Assembly: GCA_029204225.1 (NCBI GenBank) | Contig: CM055103.1 | Location: forward strand, 53,363,538-53,427,537 | Reading direction: 5' to 3' | Length of the DNA stretch: 64,000 nucleotides | DNA from: Diphasiastrum complanatum | Taxonomy: Eukaryota > Streptophyta > Lycopodiopsida > Lycopodiales > Lycopodiaceae | Shown: one piece after another, positions 56,301-64,000 of the stretch | Position numbering within the stretch: position 1 is the stretch's first letter | How the letters are laid out: each line of letters starts with the position of its first letter | The notes under the pieces: model-generated | Database searches by the model: none | The model's input: only the letters and a program-made list of their open reading frames with translations | What the model was told of the DNA's origin: nothing | Translations under genes and position numbers: made by a program

Positions 56301-58295
56301 GATGGGGACCACTCCCCCCCAAAAAAAAAGAAAGAGACTTTGGGAAGATTTCCACATTCCATGATGGACTACTGAGATACAAATGGCACAAACAAGACGG
56401 TATCCAATTGATCAGACCTTAGTTGCCCGTTCCGGAACGGAACGTGTTCTGGAATGCGTTCCAGAACGCATTCTGTTCCGGAACCGGACCCTCAAAAAAA
56501 TAATAAAAAAATACGTTTTTTTTACAAAAGAAATAAAAAACCGTATCCTGAGAGTTAATATCTAAAGAAGCTTGAGGAGCATCTTGTTTGAATTGAGGAG
56601 CATCTTGTGTGAGATAAGATTGAACACGCAAACAGGATCGTCCACAAGGCACAAGATTGCAAACATGAATCTAGAGGCTGGCCAAGTGAACCGCCGCTTT
56701 CTAGGTAGGAAAAGCCGCTGTACTTATCTCGCCATAGCCGAGCCATCGCCAAAGGTTTCTGGAATTGTCAAGCTGGATCTTGAATTCCCTGGCAAAGATC
56801 CAGAAGATAAGGTGGTGTCCGGATTCATGCATGGTGAAAATTGCTATGGGGGAGAGCCTTTCTATGTTCCTCGAGATGGAAATGATGAGACAACTGCCGA
56901 GGACGATGGCTTCCTGCTTTCTTTCCGCCACAATGAGAAAACAGAGCAATCAGAGCTTCTGGTTTTGGACGCAAGCTCACCATCGCTGGAGCTCATCGCC
57001 TCCGTGAAGCTTCCTTCCAGAGTGCCTTATGGCTTCCATGGCACCTTCCTGTCCTCGCAAAATCTAGCAGAGCAGAACTTTTCCTTGTGAATGATTGATT
57101 ATTCTTCACATTTGGACGAGCTCTGCTGCCGCTGCCCTGTTGTAGCAATTTATTTTCTTCGTCATTAGAAGTATGACAACTCGCTATCTGTGAAATGCAC
57201 AAGTCACGGGCCAGCAGGGTCATATAACAATTTTTTTTTATTACACTAACTCGTTCCGACCCAGTACGTTCCGGAACGTACTGTACATTCCGACCCAAAA
57301 GGGTCAGAACGGGCTTCTAAGGATCAGACTATGACCTTAGCAACATGCCAGACTAAAGTTCTAGTGAATTGATTGAGATTAATATTCTAATGGCATGCAA
57401 AAAAAGTATACAATCCATGCTTACAGTTTTGCCTTGAAACATGCAAAATTCAATTAATCAATGCATGCACAAAAGCTTTGGCAATTATTATTTGATTTCC
57501 TAGCTTTCAAATCTGAACTTTAAACGTTACAGACCATCAGAATGAAGTTCTGACCCGCTACCTCAAAAAACTAGAGATTTCAACGCTTGGATTGGTAGAA
57601 GATTCCTTGTTACGAAATTCGAATTGCTAAAGAACTCTTTTACCCTCCCCAATCCCAAAGCACTGTAGAAGCTCCCCTTCTTGTTCATCCCCATAATAGT
57701 AAGAATTGGATATACAACAAAAGAACAGTAGATCTCTATGTACAATGTGAAGGTAATGCGATTATGACTCTCCAACCCATGAATCAGCTCCTCAGTCACA
57801 CAGGATATTAACAAGCTGTCTTTCCTCTTCTTAGTATCTTACTTTAGATTCTCTCTTTCAAATATTGATGTACTAGGGCTCAATATACTTTCAAGAAAAT
57901 AGACTGACAATGGTTCATCTTTCTGCCAGCAAATATGAACATAATGTTAAACTATGATTACATCCAAGAGATTAAAACTCACTATTGGTACCTGATGGTG
58001 TTTCTGAAAGCCAAAATTTCCTCGATTAAACTCTTGCTTGAAATGGCAGTCTCCACTTAGATTGGCAGCACGTATCTGTCATGAAAAAAAAACATCAATC
58101 CTTTTAACTAATTTTTCATAAAATCACATGTTCGTGCTGTCTGAATCAAACATCGGCTTTTCCTAGAGTCTTTTGGTACTAAAGATACATAAAGATAATC
58201 ATTGATCTTGTGTACTTGAAACATGTTGTCTTAATTGGGATAGTTGCATTTAGAATCATGGGTTTTTGGTAATTGGCCCCATACATTGATGATAA

Positions 58296-58355
<60 letters not shown>

Positions 58356-61300
58356 AGTTTGCAGCTCCACCCATGTACCTGAGCTCATCACATATATCCA
58401 ACGAGTCAATGAGTTCCAGGCTTCTGAGGAGAGACACACATAGGCTGCTCTCATCTCATCTCAGCGCTTACATAGTCAGGGCTATCAATTGGCTTGGTTC
58501 TCTCATGCCTCCCGTTCCCTTGACACACTTGGCATCTCTATCATTGCCCTTCCCTCACGTACCCATGATTATCTCGATTGACCCTAGCATGGTCAATTGG
58601 GGGTCAAACCCAACTTCTAAAGGCTTCACTTTTTTGAGACAAATGTATCAGGGATCCCACTTCTACCACACACATCCTGGAATCTTTTGCAATCCGAAGG
58701 TAGACCCAATCTCTGCTTTTGATTGACACAAAAATAGGCCCTATCTTGGCCTTTTTTACATTATCTCGAGCAACATACAAGATCTCCTACACATCTTGTA
58801 AGAAATCACCTTGAGACCATTGCGACCCACTTGAATAGAAGCTCTCAATTCAAAACCATACATTAACATGAATGGACTATAACCTGTCACTAAGTGCTTA
58901 GCGTTATTATACGCAAACTCAATCATTGGGTGGTACATTTCCCAATCCAACTATCTTCTGGAAAAAAATGCACGCAACATATCCTCCATAGACTAATTAC
59001 TACACTCAATCTAACCATCCGACCCCAGATGATCAAATGAACCTAGACTCAAAATGGTTTCAAGTTTATCAAACATAGATTGCCATAACTTGCCAGTGAA
59101 TTTGGTATTTCGGTCTCTACCAGTATCATTCGACAAACTGTACAACGTAAACGACTTTTCTACAAAAAGTTGAGCAAGTTCAAAAGCTTTGACAAAAGAC
59201 TTGGTTGGAATGAATTGTGCCATTTTGGTTAGTCTATCAACTGCTACCCATATGGCATCATTCTGCCTTCCCATCCGAGGTAGCCCAACCACAAAATCCA
59301 TGGAAATACTTTCTCATTTATTTCCAATGGAAGTAATAAACCGGCTGCCCTTAAGTCTTTCAACTTTAGTAACTTTGCATTGTGCACACTTACGTACATA
59401 TGGCTCCACTTGATTTTTCCTTTTTGGCCAATAAAATTTCTTCTTACTAAATCAAGTGTTCTCTTTATACCAGGATGACCCCCACATGGGCTATCATGAC
59501 ATTCTAGAAAAATTTGGACCCTAATATTTTCATTACCTGGTACACATACTTTCCCATTCCAAAAAAGTAACCCATTCCTAATGGAATAATCTTTCTGTAC
59601 ATTCCCTTTAATAGAGTCATGTGCTCCCAACTGAGAATTTCCAACAAGACTTGTTGCTAGATCCAACTGAAAAAGGTATCAATCCTATACAAATCTCTAA
59701 AAAAAAGGTACAGTTCATACTGGATCTCAGAAAAGCTTAACTAATTAACCTCTCGAATCTAGCTTAAGGCATTTGCGATGATGTTTGATATACCTTTTCG
59801 GTAACTTAACATGAAACTAGAATTCTTAGAGCACCTAGGACCATCGTGCCTTGCGACTCCTAAGGTCAACCGCATCACAAACATACTTTAGTGACCGATG
59901 GTCAGTAACTATCAACAATCAGGATCCATACAAATAATGTCTCCAAATTTTCAATGCGTTAATGATAGCAAGAAGCTCCTTATCATAGGTGGAATATCGC
60001 CTTCGAGCAAGATCTTGCTTTCAAACACAACCGGTCTATCATCTTGATATGGGACTGCCCATACAACATAGTCACTAGCATTTGTCTCAAGCACAAAAGG
60101 CTTGTTAGTCGACTATGTGTAAAATTGGAGCTGTAGACACAATATTTTAGAGTCTCAAAACTTTGATTCATCTCTCCAATCCACACCACTGGCGGGTTGA
60201 ATTTAGTATGTCAGTTGGTTTTCTTCACCCCTATGAGGACATTCGTCAAGGGCAAGGCTAAGATAGCATAGTCCTTGATGAATTTGTGGAAAAACTGATG
60301 AATCCTAGAAAAGACTTGACTTCATGCATGGTCTTAAGAATGGGTCAAAATTGAGCTATATGGTTCTTGTTGAAATTGATTTCCAAACCACGATCCAAAA
60401 CAATCTGACCTAAGATACTGGCTCTCCTTATACTAATCTCTCCACATATAGTGTCAAATATACAGAGCAAGGCCACATTCTTCTCACTATGGAGGCTAAA
60501 AGTGGATCTGGCTGGACATTACAAAATGGTTTACCTTTTAAAAATTTTAGCTTAACAAATGGATCGATAAGGAGCTGAAATCTTTTGTACACATCATAAG
60601 AATCAAATTTACTGTTTTTTGTGATTGAACCTAATGGATCAAAGAGGCCTAATTGATAAATTTGATGGACATAACCTTGACTTGTCGTGTATCAAGGTTG
60701 TTAACATTTTCAAACGTCAACCTTCATATCTTGATAACCACAGGGCAAAGAGGAAGAGAAAGAGTTATCTATTGACCTCTTTGTTGAAGAAGAAACTTTG
60801 TTTTGAATTAGAGTCAACATGTCATTCTACAGGATATTGTTGGGTTGTTCTGGTTCTCATCACCAACCTAAAAGATGAGATGTTGGAGAGCCCTATCTCA
60901 TCTATTGTGAAGCATGATATTTTGCATATTCACTTACATAGGAGCAAGAGAGATGACTCGTCATGTGCATGGACCTTGGATGTGTTATAGTTGTATACTT
61001 TTTTTTTATCATGAATGGTTTCTCAAGGGGGAGAGTTGGAGATATGACTTTCACGTCCATTCTTGACAACACCATGATTTTACAAGAGCTGTAAGCACGT
61101 GCTACTTCTTTAGTACTTTGGCTATTACAGTAGTTAATATCATGCTCTATAGCAAATTAGCAATGTTTAGATACCCGGTTTGAGCCTGCCGATCCAATGG
61201 TACAAACCGCGTTTGAATTGGACAGGGGTTTTCGTATTTTATTGAAATTTGATTCTTTATGAGGATAAATCATGATTCACATTACTGAGACAGGCCTAAA

Positions 61301-63377
61301 CTGATGCATAAACTCTAAGTAATCAATGATCATTCAAATCGGGCAAGGCATTTACCTGGTGGACACTGGAATGGTAACTAAATGGTCATTGGTAAAGGAT
61401 GCCACAGTTAGCTTCTAGTGGAATCTGGATGGATTGATCATTGTGGACACTTGCTGGTGGCTAGACTGGCAAATTGTATCTTATTCGGTAGGTAGTAGGA
61501 ACCATGTCAGGTTAGTTATTCGTCACTAGTCGGAAGTCCTAACTCCTCGGTGAGCCTTTACAACTTCGGTCTCTTATAGTTAGTACAAATGAGAGCCAAG
61601 GGTTACAGATAGGTAAATGTCAAATGAGATACGAAGGCAAATGTGATCTAATATTAATTCATGAGATACAAAGTCGGAAGTTGACGATGGACATGTGTTA
61701 ATGAGAGGCAAGACACTACACCTTAAGCTCGTGATTTTCATTAGTCCGACGGTTCGAACGGAACCGCGATTCGAAGGGCCGGTTCAAACCACAGTTCGGG
61801 CAAACCGGGCCTGTTCAAACCACGGTTTGGGGTTCGAGCCGCAATTTTATCAAACATTGCTATATACCTAATTATAATAATGTTTATCTTAGTCATGTAC
61901 TAGCTTATGGTTAATTGAACATACTCAAAATGTACTCAATTGAGTAATATGACTTCAAGGGCTCAAGTGCCACATGACATAATTAATCAATGGTCCAATC
62001 CCTAAGGAGGACAAGCCAGTGGGCTAATCGTGAAGAGAGACACCTCTCTCGTGTGCATCATCCTCATTGTATCACATTGTGCCATTCTATGCAAACAATC
62101 TGGTTCTCTCTCCCTCCTCTCTCATATGGTGAATAAATATTGCATGCTCAGATTTCCAACACTTAGAAGATCCTAGAATTAGAGCCTAGGGGAGTGTTGG
62201 CTGATTCTGACGAATCCCCAAGATATTTGGCCAGAGCTACTGTCAAACTCCCTCTCTGATTTTCTCTTCAAACCTTTCTTATTTCCTGCACATACAAGCA
62301 TCAACTTACTTCTACCACAAGATGGAGTTGGCTGCCTTGTCTCCTCCCAGCCTTTGCTGCATAGATTATGATGAGGAATCCTCTCTCTAGGCTCACTTAT
62401 CCAAAATCCTCAAGCACCCCTTAACCCTGACCCTTCCTAAATCTCGACACATTGCCAACTCCATGCACAGTCGACACTTGCCACTTGGCAGTACCTTGAC
62501 ACATAGGCAAGTGAGTAGGCTGACATGTGTCACTCATCCATTGGACCAAATGTCCTAGTGGGCATGTGACACGTTGACCGGTCAACCCTGACATGTCACT
62601 CATTGGAAAAGAAAAGCACACAAAGGATTCACAAAAACATAGCTATAGAGAATGGAGAGAACTAGAGCTTTGATTAGCAAAGAGAGGAATTCTTCTCTTA
62701 ATACAATGTGTACAAATGTCATACATCATGCTTTATATAGAATAGCAGATGACTCCCCAGTTCCAGAAGATGGATAGCCAAAGGTTACTACTAGACAAGA
62801 GTCACCAAGAGGCAGGAGGTCAACACTCACTGGAAAGAGAACAACCAATTTTATTGAAAACTATGTCTGATAGGATAACTAGTTAAGGGCACGTTCAAAG
62901 TTAGCTACTTTGCAATTAGGCCTCTTAGGCATTAAATTTCACATGGTACATTTCACCTATGCCTATGCCAATAATGTAGCTTAACATAATAGAATTAGGC
63001 TTCATTAGACTAAGTGATGGGTGTTGTTACAGGCTCCAATCATACTCTGATATACTCTAATGTGATGTCACTCGACATGGATAAAGGGCAAAATTCCAGC
63101 AACATTGTGATTAGAGGAGGAAATAGAAGCATTTTCAAGAGAATTCACCGCAATAACAAATGAATACATGCTTACGCTATCCAGTGGTCCATGAGCACAA
63201 ATGGCAGAGGTAAACAAGAAAGAGTGAAAAACAAAAGTTTCACGAATTAGCCAGCTTAATTGGTAGAAGTGATACCTCACTGCAAGCATGATGCTCACAA
63301 TTTGACCAATCAAGATTTTTGGCCCGACAATGGTCATAAGCATGAATGAGCTCATGAGTAAGAATCATATCAACTTC
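53330..63377 (-). CDS. ATP23: Mitochondrial inner membrane protease ATP23 homologue, last three coding exons
   Basis: In-window coding exons (minus): 63276-63377 (34 codons), 57992-58075 (28 codons), 53330-53464 (44 codons plus TAG); all joins are GT/AG and phase 0. The first contains the zinc-metalloprotease motif HELIH in [18 protein letters not shown] and then CEHHAC. The second contains [11 protein letters not shown]. The third contains [20 protein letters not shown] and ends DTQPFDRVP. These blocks in this order identify the M76/ATP23 family, which processes mitochondrial ATP synthase subunit 6 in yeast and helps its assembly in the intermembrane space. The start and earlier exons lie beyond 64000. 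Introns of 4.5 and 5.2 kb hold transposons, but no coding exon is broken. Confidence 0.92.
53465..56409. other. ATP23 intron sequence, left part
   Basis: No gene supported. Short low-complexity tracts occur (A-runs near 53925, AAAGG repeats near 55985-56010). Confidence 0.5.
56410..56417. repeat. Target-site duplication of hAT-like element, left
   Basis: GATCAGAC is repeated perfectly at 57322-57329. Eight-base duplications are typical of hAT transposons. Confidence 0.75.
56418..57321 (+). mobile_element. Non-autonomous hAT-like element carrying an NCED gene fragment
   Basis: The 904-bp unit is bounded by an 8-bp duplication GATCAGAC. Terminal inverted repeats match at 14 of 17 positions (CTTAGTTGCCCGTTCCG at the left; CTTAGAAGCCCGTTCTG read from the right). 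Both ends have GTTCCGGAAC-type palindromes just inside (56428-56490 and 57250-57318, including a perfect 22-bp palindrome at 57262-57283), resembling the subterminal repeats of such elements. No transposase is present. The interior holds a fragment of a carotenoid dioxygenase gene with higher GC than its surroundings. It lies in an ATP23 intron, with the captured fragment antisense to the host gene. Confidence 0.7.
56572..57090 (+). CDS. C-terminal fragment of 9-cis-epoxycarotenoid dioxygenase (NCED), captured
   Basis: A continuous 172-codon frame. From [18 protein letters not shown] (56665) it matches the C-terminal third of plant NCED/carotenoid cleavage dioxygenases: [13 protein letters not shown] (the family normally has Trp where Ser stands), [36 protein letters not shown], then [16 protein letters not shown], which includes one of the iron-binding histidines. 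NCED performs the committed cleavage step of abscisic acid synthesis in plastids. The fragment lacks the N-terminal two thirds and three of the four iron ligands, so it cannot be an active enzyme. The roughly 30 codons before 56665 may be partly from the donor gene or from the transposon. No stop or frameshift occurs. Confidence 0.82.
   Translation: MRSILFELRSILCEIRLNTQTGSSTRHKIANMNLEAGQVNRRFLGRKSRCTYLAIAEPSPKVSGIVKLDLEFPGKDPEDKVVSGFMHGENCYGGEPFYVPRDGNDETTAEDDGFLLSFRHNEKTEQSELLVLDASSPSLELIASVKLPSRVPYGFHGTFLSSQNLAEQNFSL
57322..57329. repeat. Target-site duplication of hAT-like element, right
   Basis: GATCAGAC directly after the element end TTCTAAG. Confidence 0.75.
57330..57991. other. ATP23 intron sequence next to exon 57992-58075
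   Basis: No gene or repeat family recognised. Confidence 0.5.
58301..58353. repeat. (CT)n microsatellite, 53 bp, in an ATP23 intron
   Basis: About 26 uninterrupted CT units, reading (AG)n in the gene direction, 226 bases after the exon boundary at 58076. Confidence 0.97.
58700..60560 (-). mobile_element. Truncated Gypsy element related to Gypsy C, in an ATP23 intron
   Basis: From right to left the minus strand encodes an RT end (HEVKSFLGF near 60330), an RNase H region ([25 protein letters not shown]-like near 59950), integrase [17 protein letters not shown] (about 59470), [18 protein letters not shown] (59300) and [20 protein letters not shown] (58920). The same stretches occur in Gypsy C at 26331-31773, so both belong to one chromovirus lineage. 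No LTRs, many stops. Confidence 0.85.
60561..61159. other. Unassigned ATP23 intron sequence
   Basis: A 121-codon plus-strand frame at 60625-60990 ([18 protein letters not shown], Lys/Arg-rich middle) followed by CTCAAGGGGGAGAG at 61023 could be a decayed end of a retroelement, but neither protein nor LTR was identified. Confidence 0.3.
61160..61863. mobile_element. Probable small non-autonomous DNA transposon, about 0.7 kb
   Basis: The ends are inverted copies of TAGCAATGTTT (61158-61168 at the left; read from 61863 at the right). The subterminal parts contain repeated, partly palindromic GGTTCGAAC/GGTTTGAAC motifs, dense at 61745-61845. No coding capacity and no clear target-site duplication. 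It resembles hAT-type miniature elements in organisation, but the superfamily is uncertain. Confidence 0.45.
61864..63275. other. ATP23 intron sequence with an X-LTR-like start and an LTR-like promoter region
   Basis: 62195-62243 matches the first 50 or so bases of the X LTRs (TGTTGGCTGATTCTGACG, then AATCCCCAAGATA), preceded by a purine tract AGGGGAG. Beyond it the similarity is lost. Around 62730 a minus-strand CTATATAAAGC resembles a TATA box. No gene seen. Confidence 0.45.
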
Positions 63378-64000
63378 CTTTTGGAAAAGCACGTGATTGC
63401 AACATATCACTACCTAGTTCACACAATTGCACAAAAAATTCAGTCATTGTCTCAACATCAGACAACCTCAACTACAAATTTGAATATGTTCATTCAAAAT
63501 ATGAGATCATCATTTGAGCCTTATCATAATAGCATTCTGAGTTTCTTTCATTTTGACAACTTACTGGCTATTAGAGCAATATATAGAAGTACTCTTATTT
63601 ACAAGCTCTAAACACAGCAGCCTTGCCAATCACCATGATCGGTTGACAAAAAATTGTCTACCAAGTAATGCAACAGAATTCAGTAATCAAAAAAAATTTC
63701 ACTAGTGTGACTTTTAGAATTTAGCCTACAAACCCACCAGTGCAACTTGAATGCATTTACTCTTTGAAGAGCATTTTCAATAATCATTAGAGTAGCTAGA
63801 ACAGAATGGAAAAGCTAATCGAATCTACTCATAAAACATTATCTATCAAACCAGTAAGATTCTCATGTTTCGACTAAACAATATGCTATTGGTCCTCCAA
63901 GATACTTGCAATAACATGCTTCCTATATTTTTCCATAACTCATACCTTTAAACAGCTCTAAAAGACTTGCTGAAAGAAAGTAACTTGGCCAAGACAATAG
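63378..64000. other. ATP23 intron, no further exon recognised
   Basis: The preceding ATP23 exon is expected on the minus strand further right. Nothing in this stretch matches the conserved residues before HELIH, so it probably lies outside the window. Confidence 0.5.

Noticed and set aside
56418-57321. Calling the NCED-carrying unit a Pack-MULE
   Set aside because: A nine-base duplication would be imperfect (GATCAGACC versus GATCAGACT) while the eight-base one is perfect, and there are no long MULE-type inverted repeats. The hAT-like reading fits better but remains an inference.

Overview
This window looks like nuclear DNA from a seed plant with a large, transposon-rich genome. It holds two recognisable host genes, both on the minus strand: a complete heparanase-like glycoside hydrolase gene (family 79) and the last three coding exons of an ATP23-type metalloprotease gene. 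Both have canonical GT/AG introns that have swollen to 4.5-7.9 kb with transposons and microsatellites. Almost everything else is LTR retrotransposons, a Helitron remnant, small DNA transposons and simple repeats. I found no rRNA, tRNA or CRISPR, and no bacterial-style operons.

Layout. 0-1.5 kb: unassigned sequence with a weak coding-like stretch. 1.5-6.6 kb: degenerate copia element A (minus) whose long LTR carries internal modular repeats. 6.6-21.0 kb: three copies of one roughly 0.9-1 kb LTR family (called X here), other LTR pieces and gag-like relics. The third X copy (13,578-21,030) is split by a very young copia element B (13,817-20,247). Element B has 655-bp LTRs differing at about two sites, a perfect 5-bp target duplication AGTAG, a tRNA-iMet primer site and a gag-pol frame of about 1,317 codons broken only by one TAA. 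21.0-24.2 kb: a Helitron remnant with a decayed PIF1-type helicase, an uncharacterised ORF, and downstream a GIY-YIG nuclease-like domain, ending in a hairpin plus CTAG. 25.1-36.7 kb: the heparanase-like gene, nine exons that join in phase into a 542-residue protein. Its sixth intron holds a Gypsy chromovirus (26,331-31,773, TSD CTCTC) and a 239-bp (CT)n tract. 37-40 kb: tandem duplications and a divergent repeat pair of about 0.8 kb. 40.0-44.2 kb: degenerate copia D (minus) with a 468-bp tandem duplication. 45.6-50.8 kb: copia relics on the plus strand. 53.3-63.4 kb: ATP23 3' exons. Their introns hold a 904-bp hAT-like element that carries a C-terminal fragment of a 9-cis-epoxycarotenoid dioxygenase (NCED), a truncated Gypsy, and a second probable small DNA transposon.

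How the parts relate. The heparanase-like protein has a signal peptide and both catalytic glutamates, so it is predicted to be secreted and active on cell-wall or extracellular glycans or glucuronides. ATP23 is predicted to act in the mitochondrial intermembrane space. The transposons are nested in layers: X LTRs are old, copia B is recent, and the Gypsy in the heparanase intron is intermediate, its LTRs differing at roughly 5% of sites by eye. Most promising for follow-up are the Helitron remnant with a GIY-YIG domain and the hAT-like transposon that captured an NCED fragment still open as one reading frame.
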